Shown here: positions 44,985 to 56,861 of the stretch, one piece after another
Position numbering within the stretch: the stretch's first letter is position 1
Layout: each line of letters opens with the position of its first letter
Source of the DNA: Dendrobium chrysotoxum
Lineage: Eukaryota; Streptophyta; Magnoliopsida; Asparagales; Orchidaceae
Assembly: GCA_019925795.1 (NCBI GenBank)
Contig: CM034315.1
Location: 31,626,446 to 31,690,445, forward strand
Direction of reading: 5' to 3'
DNA: 64,000 nt
The notes under the pieces: generated by a model
Told to the model about the DNA's origin: nothing
Seen by the model: only the letters and a program-made list of their open reading frames with translations
Databases searched by the model: none
Program-made: the position numbers and the translations under genes

Positions 44985-46690
44985 TTAGGTCTACTAGTGA
45001 TGCAGCACACCCTTTATGGCACCACCTTAGTGTCAAATCAACTCAATTTTGATCATGTTTGATTAGATACAAGTCTCGACCTTAGGCTTCCTTCTTATAC
45101 AATTACCTTCTAGTAGTCGAGCATGCCCCTTGTGGCACCACTCTATCTCTCTTTTCCTAAAGGTTAAATGTGAGTCATTGTGCTTTCTTTCCTTAGGATC
45201 AAATCCACTAGTGGTGGAGTACGATCTTTACGGCACCACCCTAGTATTAATTTCAATTTTTATCCTCTATGGATAGGTGTGATTCCCCACCTCAAGCTTC
45301 ATTTCCATATGATCATTCCCTAGTAGTGGAGCACACCCTTCATGACACTACTCTAACATTATTTTCCCTAAGTTTAGATGTGATTCATCATGCTTTCTTA
45401 CCTTAGGATTAGACCTACTAGTGATGGAGCATGCCTTTCATGGCACCATCCTAGTTTTTTTGCTTGGGAATCGATCCCCCATTCAAGTTTAGATTTGCTA
45501 GTAGTGAAGCACACCCATCGTGGCATTATTCTAGCTCTCTTCTCCTTAAAGTTAGATATGAGTCATCATGCTTTCTATCCTTAGGATTAGATCCACTAGT
45601 GGTAGAGCACACCCTTTGTGGCACCATCCTAGTATTAATTTCAATTCTGATCCTCTAAGGTTAGGTGTGAGTTCCCACCTCAGGCTTCCTTTCCTTATGA
45701 TCATCTATAGTAATGGTGCACACCCTTTGTGGCATCACTTTCACTCTCTTCTCCTTAAGGTTAGATGTCAGTCATCATGATTTCTATCCTCAGGATTAAA
45801 TCTACTAGTGGTGGAGCACTCCCTTTATGCCACCATCCTAGTTTAAATTCAATTTAATTATCTATGGTAAGGTGTGAGTCCCCACCTCAGGCTTCCATCA
45901 TATATAAACATCCCCTAGTAGTGGAGCACGCCCCTTTTGACATCACTCTGGCTTTCTAATCCTTAAGGTTAAATGTGAGTCACCATGCTTTCTTTCCTTA
46001 GGATTAGATCCACTAGTCATGGAGCACGCCCCTCGTGGCACCATCCTAGTTTTTATGCTGGGGAATCGATCTCCCATTCAAGTTTAAATCTGTTATTAAT
46101 GGCGCAAGCCCTTTGTGGTATTACTCTAGCTCTGTTCTCCTTATTATTAGATGTGAGTCATCATGTATTTTATCTTTAAGATTACATCAATTAGTGGTGG
46201 AGCATGCCCTTCATAGCACCACCCTTATATTAATTTCAAGTATGATCCTCTATAGTTAGGTGAGAGTCCCCACCTCAGGCTTCCTTTCCTTATGATCATA
46301 TGCAGTAGTGGAGTATGCCCTTCGTGGCACCATTATGGTTATCTTCTCCATAAGGTTATATGTGAGTCATCATACTTTCTATCCTTAGGATTAGATCCAC
46401 TAGTGGTGGAGCATGCCCTTTGTGGCACCATCCTAGTTCAAATTCAATTTCAATCTTCTATGATAAGGTGTGAGTCCCCTCCCCCGGCTTCCTTCCCATA
46501 TGATTAGCCGTTAGTAGTGGAGCACGCTCCTTGTGGCACCACTCTAGCATTCTTTCCTTAAGTTTAGATGTGAGTCATCATGATTTTTTTCCTTAAGATT
46601 AGATCCACTAGTGGTGGAGCACGCCCTTTTTAGAACTACCCTATTATTAATTTGATCTTGATTCTTTGAGGTTAGGTGCCTCTCTTTCCT
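44985..46690. repeat. Tandem array, about 17 copies of a 100-bp unit
   Basis: Units with the core GTGGAGCACGCCCTTTGTGG followed by CACCACCCTAG recur about every 100 bases (45009, 45117, 45214, 45325, 45424, 45503, 45602, 45711, 45813, 45916, 46018, 46102, 46196, 46308, 46399, 46516, 46614). Odd and even units differ in their spacers (GATTAGATCCACTAGTGG versus a CCCCACCTCAGGCTTCC spacer), giving a roughly 200-bp higher-order period. The array lies just after pol, where Tat/Ogre elements are known to breed tandem repeats. Short ORFs here are translations of the repeat. Confidence 0.9.
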
Positions 46691-46759
46691 TGGAATTAAA
46701 GCTCTAAATTTAACCTTTCCATTCCATCAATGCTAATAGATGCAGTAGAACTTCATTCT

Positions 46760-46773
46760 ACTACACATATTGG
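46760..46773 (+). promoter_or_regulatory. Candidate polypurine tract (element C)
   Basis: ATATTGGGGGTCC in the place where a PPT is expected, after the tandem array. If right, a 3' LTR starts at about 46774, but that sequence does not match the 34635 LTR. Confidence 0.35.
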
Positions 46774-49700
46774 GGGTCCATTTATTGACCTCATTTGCAT
46801 ATGAGGTCCTCATGATCCACCCAAACTCCTGCCTATTAATTTGATGGTTGATAATCATCTAGTTATCAATCATTTTGTCTTCAATCACACTTCAATCTAA
46901 TCTTCAATCAAACATCAATTCAATCTTAAATCAAACTTCAATTTAGTCTTAAATCAAACTTTAATTAACTTTAATCATCAAGTTGATATCAGTCTAAGAT
47001 CACTTGAAGCTATAACCGTGCACTGTAGCCAGGTGACCGAGTATAATACCTTGCTCAATGCACTAGCCCTTAGTGATCAGCACTTGAAACTCTTTCTCCA
47101 ATCATCAAAAATCACTCAATTGATTTTCATTATTGTGAATAATTCAAATTTAATTTATCAAATTGAAAATTGCATTCAAATTCAAAATTCCTTACCATAA
47201 TTCAAGGTTAAGGGCTCTTATCCTGTAACCATTTTTGAGTGATTTTTTGATAACCTCAAAACCCAGATAGTTGACCCCAGATTCATGATCTATCAACTGA
47301 ATATCGAATAGATATATCCCTAGGGTCAACCCTACAAATTTGAGGCCAATCTGAGACCTCTAATCCCATAAACCTGATTGAAATCGAAAGGATGTAAAAC
47401 ATTTAAATATTTACAACCAATGCAGCTAGACCTTCCACCGTGTGGAATTTAACCTTGGGACATTCCCATAAACTATTAAACATATACATATTCATTTTTA
47501 TGACATGTAAAACATAAAATTACACTCTAGTGGACCTAGGTTGACCCACAATTGACCAGGGGTCCAAATGACCAAAATCCCCCTTAAGGGGAAAAATTGG
47601 AATTTTCTCCAAACTTCAACATGGCCAATCTACATAAGGCCACAAAACCTTCTCTAATACATCCTGAACACCCTTAGGAATGCATTCGAATCAAATTTAA
47701 TCCTTTTCCTTGCATGGTTGACTAAGTCAACTCATGTTGACCAAATTTCCCCTTGAGGGTTCAAATGGTCATTTCAACTCAAATGGCCATTCCATTGCTT
47801 GAAACCACCTCTGTAAGTCTCAAATCACTCATTTGAACTTGTTGAACACAAAATCATTTCTTGGTTGACCAAATCAACCCTTAACCTACAATAATGTCAA
47901 AAAAATGCTTTAAGCCATTTTAAACTAGATTAACCCATCAAAATCCTTCAAGTGGATATTTCATACATGACCAAATTTTTTCTAAGTTAAATCCCCCTTG
48001 ATTTCACTTGGTTAACTCAATTCGAGGGGTCAAAACCCTCTTAATTTCCATACACATGACAAAAATTCCAAACCCATGGCTCCAAGCACTTGGCAACACA
48101 CCAAACAGCCAAGCATACTATCTTGAATACAACATCCCCCATTAACCGGTTTGACTAGTCAAATGGCCAAGTATACCGTCAAACGGGCTTAGGTATCCAT
48201 GCCACCTTGGCAATCCATTTCTCTAATCAAAACCTATTCTAACCTACTAAAAAGCAGCTATTTCCCCTCCCAAAGATACCTTAGTATAGTCCCTAATCCT
48301 TGCTTAAGGCATGGTTTAACCAAATAAGGGAAAAGCAAGTGGTTCCCCTTCCTGTGGACCAAGAGAGGTCTCTCCCAATTCCAGCCTTCCACCTGGCTTC
48401 TAACATCATTGGGGCACACTTGGCATGCATCCAATCCTCCTCCAAATAGATCTAAGTCATTCAATTAATAAGTAATGGGTTAAATAAGGTAAACTTGACC
48501 TAAAGCTAAGTATTCGATCTCATTTCTTCAAACACCACCTCGAATAGCCTCCAACTCTCCAAACCCTTCCTCTAATTTCTCCAGCCATTTCCCAAACTTT
48601 CCAAGATTTTATCGACCAAACCCAAGCCTCAAAACACCATTTTGGTGGAGAAAGAGAGGAGGGTTATAGTAAGAGAAATTTAAGTTTGCTCAATAACTTT
48701 TAATCCAGTCATCATTTGCTCATTACGACTGCTAAAAAGTTTGGGAGGATATCACCAGGAGTAAAAGGAGTACTATAACTCTAAAATCTATCCATTGGTT
48801 GGTGAGAAAACTCAACTTTTAGTTTAAAATTAAATTTCAAACTACTCAAAATCTATAACGCATAGAGCGTCCAAACTCCAAGCATTGGAAGACTAGATTA
48901 CCATGAGCTTATGTTTCAAATTTCAGAGATTTTGGATGAGTATTTTAAAAGTTGTGTATTTCAAATTCCTTGCCCATTTTAAACTAAATCAGCTTGGATA
49001 TGGCCGGATGACGTGGTTAAGTGGCACTCAATTACACGCCATGTGTCCACTATGTGTCAAAATGGCACGGTAGTGGTGCAGTGATCACCACCACCAAACT
49101 AATGATTGAAAATGATTAAAAATTAATTTAAAAGCCAAAAATTTTGAAAATTCACAAAAAAAAACCAAATTCTCATCAAATTGAGGGATTTTGGTGTCAT
49201 TGAAAAGGGCTTGAGCCATAGTATTCATTAAAAATAAATTTAAATTATTTTGATCACTAAATTGTGAGTTATTTGAGTTTGTTTAAAATCACTTTATGAT
49301 AAATTTCTCATAATCCAATGGTCAAATTGGATACAAATTTTGGTAAAATTGTTTTGAGCATCATAGGCATCCCCTACATTTTTCTTTGATCTATATGCTC
49401 TCTGAATTGCTATGGGATGATTTTACAAAGTGATAGGTCCATTTTGGACCCAAAATTTTAAAAATTCATAACTCTCCAAATTGATAGGATTGGGTTGTGT
49501 GTTTATTGTGGTGTGTTTGTATATTTGTCAGGGTTAGATAACTAAAGTTTCAAACCCATTGGATACTAATGACATCTTGGAAAAATAATTAAGTTCAATG
49601 TCTAGACAAACTAGAAAATTCCACACACACCCAGTTAGGGTGAAACTACAAAATTAAACTTAGTGATATCATACACCTTAGGTTCAAAGTTCACTAAATT

Positions 49701-50529
49701 TGGAGTTCATTAGGACATAAAATTAATCAAGTTAAAAATTAGCATTTTTAAGGACCCTATCATTTAAAAAATGTAATGAATCCAATTTAAATCCAAAAAT
49801 TTCAAATAATATGTCAAACAATTCATAATTAAGCCCTCTACATATAAAAATTAAAAGCCCCACACCGGACCTTTAATTTGAGCTTAATTTAATTTTTAAT
49901 AAAAATTAATGATTAATTAAATTAACTAATTAAAATATATTAAAAATACCAAATATATTTCACACTTGAAAACACTCCTATAGGTCATTCTTGAACATTA
50001 GGAGTATTTTGAAGGAGTTTGGAGTGAGTTTGGTGTAAAATCATCAAAATCTCCTTAATTAAATAAATAATTAATTCAATTAAATACTAAATTTTAAAAT
50101 TCATAATTAATTCTAAAAAATTATAAATTAAACAAACTAAAAGGCATTAGACTCTTTTAAGGGTCTAGTTTTCATTAAAAATATTAAACTTCTAGAATTC
50201 AAGTAAAATAAAAATATCAACTCTTTGGTCAACTTTAGTTTAAAAACACATCAAAACTTCAAAAATCATAATATAGAAAAGTCTAAATCCAGTAAACTTA
50301 GTGTTTATTTACTAACCTTAGGGTTTAGTATTTAGAAAGAAATATTAAACTTCTAGAATTCAACTTAAATTAAAAAGTCAAATTTTGATTCTTTAATTTA
50401 ATGAATTAAATAATTAGTAAAAATTTCAAAATTTTAATAATTTATAAAAATTTCAAGAAACATAAACTTAATCAGTAAATTCAAATAACTAACTTTGAAA
50501 TACATAATAAGCACTCCAGTGATGAAGTT

Positions 50530-50690
50530 TTTAGGATGGACTACCTTCAGTTATAGGGCTATATGCCCTAAGGAGGACTAATTAATTATTAATTATTTAA
50601 TAAAAATTAATCTTTAATTTATTTACATTAACCTATTTTTTAGGATGGACTATCTTGAGCTGTAGGGCTACATATCCTAACGAGGCCTAG
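50530..50690. repeat. Direct repeat pair, about 46 bp
   Basis: TTAGGATGGACTACCTTCAG at 50531 and TTAGGATGGACTATCTTGAG at 50640, both continuing through TAGGGCTA(T/C)AT and CCTAA(G/C)GAGG. Confidence 0.8.
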
Positions 50691-51321
50691 TTCCTTGAGC
50701 CCACTATGATAATGCCATGAATAGATTAATGGAAAACATAACTAACTTAACCTTTCAAATTAGCAACCAACCATTTAAGTTAAAAATCACCAACTCTTTA
50801 ATTTCCAATAATTAAATTAATTAAGAAATATTGATTACTACTAGGTAACCCGGGCCTACGAGGTTATTAACATAGCCCCAAGTATGGTGAGATGAACTTC
50901 GCGGCCCTAGTGTAAACAAAGGTAGTAATCATTAAACATTTCAAAATATATCTTAAAATTAATATTAAAATACTAACACATAAACTCAAATTAAAATTTC
51001 CCTTTGACCTGCATCGAACATTAAAAATTAGGCAACTTTAACAACTTCCCATCACAGGATATATCCAAGCCACATAGCCTGACGTACACACTTTAGATGG
51101 TTTATTAGGACCACTTCTAATTCTTGGCTAGGAAGGCAGTCCTTCTTTTCTTGCTGCTTGTGTGATAAGGTTTTTTTTGGTTTTCACTACTTAGTAGTTG
51201 CAATGAATTGATTGATGTAATACTAAGTGATGTGTAAATTTTATTACACAATTTGTGAATTGATGTGATGGATATTAGATTACTCCTAGGTTAAGAATGA
51301 TCTGTATGCTAACAAAATTTT

Positions 51322-51475
51322 TTATAGGTGATCATGCTCATGTAGGGTAAAAGTCAAGGTGTTTAAATTAAAATTTTAACTAACATATTTTCTGTAGGTG
51401 GCCGTACTCGTACAGGGCAAAAGTCAAGAGAGCTAAATTAAATTTTTAACTAAAATATTTTATGTAGGTGCTAAA
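51322..51475. repeat. Direct repeat pair, about 75 bp
   Basis: TATAGGTGATCATGCTCATG and TGTAGGTGGCCGTACTCGTA start two adjacent units that share AGGG(T/C)AAAAGTCAAG, TTTTAACTAA and ATATTTT. Confidence 0.75.
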
Positions 51476-52598
51476 TATGGAAAGTCCCCCTCAAAATTAA
51501 GATGGAATGGCCAAGCGTGTTTACGCTCAAATATGATCAAAATAAAATTATATAACTACCTGATATGATGTTAATAATTTGAGTTATAACTGCTTAGGAT
51601 AAACATGCAGGTTGTCTAGACTCTTTTAAATTTTTAATATATATTTTGAATTTCAAGTGTTGTGAAAGATAATTTTGAAATAGCAATTTGAAGTTCAATG
51701 AGAAGGAAAACACCCCCTTAGGTGAGAGTTCCCTTCATTTGAAAATTCAAAGAGGAAAGAAGCACTCCTTTGGGGAGGAGTTTTTCCATTTGGATACTTG
51801 GACCCGATGAATCCAAGGAGCTTGCAGAAGGGAGGAAGACAAAGTGAAGACATAGAAATATCCCATTCTTAAATTACTTACATCAGTTCTAGGAGTAGAA
51901 TCTGGGTTATTGTTAGTAGTACTTGACCACTTTTAATTTCTATATACCTTAGATTGTAATTAAGTGGCATTTACCACGTTGACTTCTTTACTTGATTTAT
52001 TTTGATTATTTAATTTAATTAATGTATTTAATTATGTGTAGTAGAAGCTTCATAATCTTTGTAGGTGTCTTACTCTTGCATGCCACTTTTGATTTTACCT
52101 TGAAGCGTTTAGGCACTTTATGGACCAACTATTTTTACTCAAAATCAAATAAATTTTTAAGAGAATATTGAAAGATAATCAATTTTAAAAAGTAAGCTTG
52201 AGTTCGCCTAGTGTCTCATGCTTACAGCTTAATACCTTCTCTTCCTTATTAGGCACCTCCCTGCCTACGGGTTATGGCAGAGAACCTAACCTATTAGGGT
52301 GCAGTACTGTCAAGGGTATGTTGTGCAATCTCTAGGGGAAAATGTATTTTTTAAGTTTGATTTTTAAACTACTTCATATTACTTTTGCATACAAGGTTAA
52401 TAAGCATGCATTCTTTTAGAAACTAATTAAAAAGTTAAAATTTTAATTGCATATGAGTATAATCACCCGACATAAGTAAAAGACCACTTAGGACATTCTC
52501 TAGAAGTCAGCCCCAATTCATATAAACTTATGTAACAACATCCCTACCCATCTTTCATAAAAAATTGGACTCATTGTTTTGAAGCACTAGGCCATGAT

Positions 52599-54362
52599 TG
52601 AAAGTTCGTGAGGGTGGTTAAACCCTAAAGAACTACTCCCAAGGCTAACCGAGATGGGGGGGGGGGGGGGGGGGTGAATTGGTTATTTAAGAAACTTCTT
52701 TAAACATAAAGAAAATCCCACTTTTTAAAGCTTTTCAACATAAAAAAAATAGATAATTTTTCCCTCGATGCATAATCAAAGTAATTTCACAATAATAGAA
52801 AATCAGAGGATTTTCAACCATGCAGTTATCCCAAAAATAAATATAAAAAATAAAGTGCGTAAAAATAAAATCAAGAACAAATGCACAATATTTATAGTGG
52901 TTCGGTCCGACCTAACCTATACTCACTCCCAAGAACCTCCCGTTCCAGTTATTGTACAAAACCTTTAGTGACTCTCTGTAAGCCGCCACAGCTAGGCGGA
53001 GAATCCCTTACAATATCTGTCCACCAAGTTGGTGAGGCAGATAACCTTGAATTCTTTTGCTCCCTCCTAGAGTAGGCAGAGAACCTAGAAATCCTTTTTC
53101 ACCCACCTATTGAAGGCGTAGAATCGGGGAATCCTTTTACTCCCTCCTGGAGTAAGCAGAGAATATGGAATCCCTTTCACCTTCCCCGGTGCTGCAGAGT
53201 AGCTAGGTCCTTTGACACCAAAGAGATCTTCTTCTTCCCAAAACTTCCCTCAAAATAAATCTTGACAATGATGGTACTATGGTGCAAGCTTGCTGGAGCA
53301 ACCGTGTGAAACCCCCTCCACACTCCCTTAATACCCATAAGGATCTTCTCCCTCTCAAACTCCACCCTTCCTCTCTCCCTTTCAAGGCTCTCTCTTTAAG
53401 TTTTCTCTAGAAGGAAAATGACTCAATGCTTGCTAAAGACACTTACAATGTCTTTGGAGAAAGCTTAAATAGTGGGCTTTAAAAAACCCTATAAATTTAA
53501 TTCTGGCAGCAAATATTATCCAGGATGATCACACGATCGTCCATGATGATGTATAGAATTTAAAAACCTTAGGAACTCAATTCTGGTGGCAACGATCATC
53601 CAGGACAATCACAGGATCGTTTAGGATAATATGCAAAATTTGACCTAATAGTCCTGGATGATCTCCGGATCGTTCAAGATGATTAGTTTAAATTTATACT
53701 AATCATCCAATAAGATATTGGGGATCATCCTGAATGATTAGATGAGTAATTATGGTATTTTTCCTTGTACGATTAGAGATAATCCCATACATTCTTTTTG
53801 TCGTCCAGTACGATCATCATTGATCATCCTAAATGATCGGATTGAACAAATTAATCATAATTAGTCTTCTAATCACATGATCAATTTAGGCATTATTTTC
53901 CTAGATCGTCCAGTATGATATATATCATCCTAGATGATTAAAATAAAATTTTAATATTAAAATCTTGCCTAAATTATGATTGGTGGCTATTTTTCATGAT
54001 TATAACTGGTCGTCCTAGACGATATAAATCATCTAGTATGATTAGTTAAAAATTTGAACTTCTAGTTTTGTCCTAATCTCACTCCCCCTAAGTGTTTGTA
54101 TGTATGGTTACCAAGCTAGCTTACACCCTTACATGAATTGACTTAAGAAATAAAGAATACATCAATGAATATTATAGATTTTTTATAGTATGACTTATTC
54201 TACCCAATTTTGAGTCTTGAATCATTGTTAGATGGCGTATGGTGTTCTTAAAGTGTTAGTATACACATAAATAAGTATAGAATGAAAATATTAGAATACA
54301 TAAAGATGTGAGATGTAATATTTGTTATCATCAAAAACATAAACTCGTGAGCTTGAGTCGCA
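52599..54362 (-). mobile_element. Solo SIRE-type copia LTR (A4)
   Basis: Complete LTR from TGAAAGTTCGTG to GAGCTTGAGTCGCA with all family landmarks: a 19-G tract (52656-52674), TGAATTGGTTATTTAA, the TAGTGGTTCGGTCC block near 52894, GGCAGAGAACC leader repeats, a TATTTAAGC box near 53465 and a dyad-rich U3 (53515-54040). No gag, PBS or PPT on either side. The left flank differs from the right, and no target duplication could be paired. Confidence 0.85.
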
Positions 54363-54364
54363 AT

Positions 54365-55250
54365 AGGGATAAATCTAGATTTGTGTTACATTAGCTAGGT
54401 TTAGGCCACTATTATTTAGTACCCAACTTAGACTTAGGATCTAAGGCAGACCTAAAATTATAAGACCCCAATTTTGAGAATATAATCCTAACTTTCTAAC
54501 AAAATGATAACTCAAATTAAACTTTCTTTCAAAATCTAATTATAAAGCCCAAAATATAAGGTAAACTGAGGCATTTATGAATCATTTGAAAATCCTAAAA
54601 GGCCTCCTACTTCTCCTCTATTGGCCTCCAAAAATAAGTGTTTAAAATTTAATCCAATCCTAGTTGAGATTCCAACCTCACTCCTTTGATATCATTCCTT
54701 GAGAATTCTAAATAAAATTTCTACCATAATTTTAATCAAGAGTATTTATAGGAAACTCAAGTTTTCTATGATGTAATTAACTATGAGGGCTTTCCCTCAT
54801 AATTAATTTAAGACCTTAGATCACTTTTAAAATTTAATTAATTCTTTTTGGGAAAATCAAGAAAATCAATGATAATTGTTATCATCATATTCAAGTTGTT
54901 AAAAAGAAATTATTTTTTTCCCTTGGGAAGATATATCATTTGTTATTATGACCTTAAATATGAAATTAATGATAACACATCTTGATTATCATAGCAAAAT
55001 TGTTGATCGAAAATCACTTTGACCCTTTGGTGTCATATGTAGTTCCTTCATGTATTTGGCTATGATATTGAGGATGAAATTCATAATTCTCGATCTGAAC
55101 CAAATAGGGAATTATATCTTTGCATTCAAAGGTAGTATATTATTTCTAATGCTATGTTTAATTTCAGAATTAAAATTTAAAATATAATCTCAAATTTTAT
55201 CAAAGAAATTACAATTTTAATTATTTTGCCTCTTTCTAAAGAAAAGCAAT
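54365..55250 (+). mobile_element. Second copy of the element C LTR, ends clipped
   Basis: Matches 34636-35500 from GGGATAAATCTAG to TAAAGAAAAGCA. The first base or two are replaced by the A4 LTR and the last ten by the junction with fragment D. No PBS follows. It could be the displaced 3' LTR of C or an independent solo LTR. Confidence 0.75.
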
Positions 55251-55255
55251 AAAAA

Positions 55256-56752
55256 TATATCCATACCCCAGCTTTCAAAAGGCCATGAAGCAACTATTAG
55301 GTGTAATATATTAGGTGGTTTTTGTAGAACCACGCCATGCACTTAGTATTGATGACAACAATATGCAAATTTTATACTTTCATTAATTATAGATGGCCAA
55401 TAATAACCCATTCTTTTAATTTTCATTTTTATCTTTGGAACGGATTGATGTGCACCACATAATTCAACATTCACCTCTTCTACTATCTTTAATGCTTCTA
55501 ATTTACTCAAATATCTTAGCCACATCTGATTGAATGATCTTCTATAAAAATGTCATTAATCAATGTATAAGATAAAGATCTTTTAATTTGATCAGCAATT
55601 GATTTATCATGAGGAGCTTATTTTTTCACAAGTATTTAAAGAAGGGCTTTCTCTAATCCACGACTTCATCTTCTACTGCTAAAATAATTTTCACCTCGAT
55701 GAGATATTTTTGTTTATATATTCAAGATCTATAAGTAATAAAACCAGCTGAATATATTCTTCTATTAAAATTAAATCTCCTTCAGGACAAGATAGAGCTT
55801 TAGCTAATTTTGCTAAGGCATCTACTATAGAATTATGTCCATAAGGAATCTTATATAAGGTTACATTTAGGATTTAGTCAAGAAAATGCATCATGTATCG
55901 ATGATAAGGAATCATATTTTCTTTTAGTACTTGATAAGTACTAGCTATTGGATAAATCACTAGTCGTGAATCCTCAAAAATTTAATTTCATAAATTTCAT
56001 TCATGATCATCAATTCTAACACAGTTATCAGTGCCTTATACTCAGCTTAATTATTCGTATAAGGTTCTGACAGATGGTAAGAGTAATACATTGCACCCTT
56101 TTCTAAGTTAACGAATATAATACCGATTCAGACTTTTTCTAATAAAATATGATTAGATGTTTCTTATTGGCTAGAAGTAGCTCTATTAAAATAAAATCCC
56201 CAAGTGGATTTCTTATTGAACTCTAGATTCATGATTTATTCATTTGCTGACTCATCATTGATCGAGCAATTATCCTATACTAGATGAGCTGCTAGAAAAT
56301 CTTCCATAGCTTGCCCCTTTACTGCTCGTATAAGAGTGAGCATGATTTCAAGTTATGACAAAATCATTGACCATCTAGTTAAACTTCCTGATAGCATTAG
56401 ATGAGTAATCAGATATTGTAATATATTTATGCTTAAAAATATATTCACTTTATCAAAGAGCATATGATGCCTTAATTATTAGCAATGAAGATTAAAGCTA
56501 AGCAATATTTTTCTATCGAAGGATAATTTACTTTAGTCAAATTAAACATCTACCTAGATATTTAAGTGCATTCTTTTTCCCTTCCTCATTAACCTAAGTT
56601 AATAAGTTGTGAAGATATTCACTTAAAGTAATGTTATATAAAATCAACGGTTTCCCAAAAATTGAAGAAGCTTATATTAGAGGATTTGTCAAATACTCTT
56701 TTATACTATCAAATGCTTTTTGATAATTTTTTTCTAACTTGTAATGGGCATC
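55256..56752 (-). pseudogene. Tat pol fragment: RNase H domains and integrase (D)
   Basis: Minus-strand remnant of a relative of element C. Reading leftward: first RNase H near 56400-56740 (LTYVNEEGKKNALKYL-like), second RNase H pieces at about 55750-56250, then the integrase zinc region at 55343-55525 (KMKIKRMGYYWPSIINESIK then YCCHQ) and, in a new frame at about 55256-55330, LHLIVASWPFESWGMDI, the start of the catalytic core. It ends abruptly at the LTR copy at 55250, and on the other side is cut by the A3 LTR. Residues parallel those of C closely. Confidence 0.8.
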
Positions 56753-56828
56753 TAGAAAGTTTTTATTGGTCATTAGACCTTTTAGAATTATCTCAAGTCT
56801 AACCAAGAGGAGGGGGGAGGGGGTGGGT

Positions 56829-56861
<33 letters not shown>

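Larger units (their letters stand above)
46774..52598 (+). other. Long non-coding region, probable Tat LTR or 3' UTR
   Basis: Nearly 6 kb with no domain and only short chance ORFs. Features seen: runs of TCAATC/TTAATCA words (46860-46990), AT-rich tracts (49790-50480), two direct-repeat pairs listed separately, and CTCTCTTCC/TTAGGCACCTCC words near 52220-52270 of the kind found near the ends of long gypsy LTRs. Very long LTRs are known in Ogre-like elements, which would explain its size. Confidence 0.4.

Noticed and set aside
45390..46507. Series of overlapping 60-70 codon plus-strand frames
   Set aside because: Each is a translation of the 100-bp tandem unit; there is no start context and no conservation beyond the repeat itself.
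44985..46690. CRISPR-like regular spacing of repeats
   Set aside because: Spacers are themselves repeated and the context is a plant retrotransposon; a tandem array explains it.
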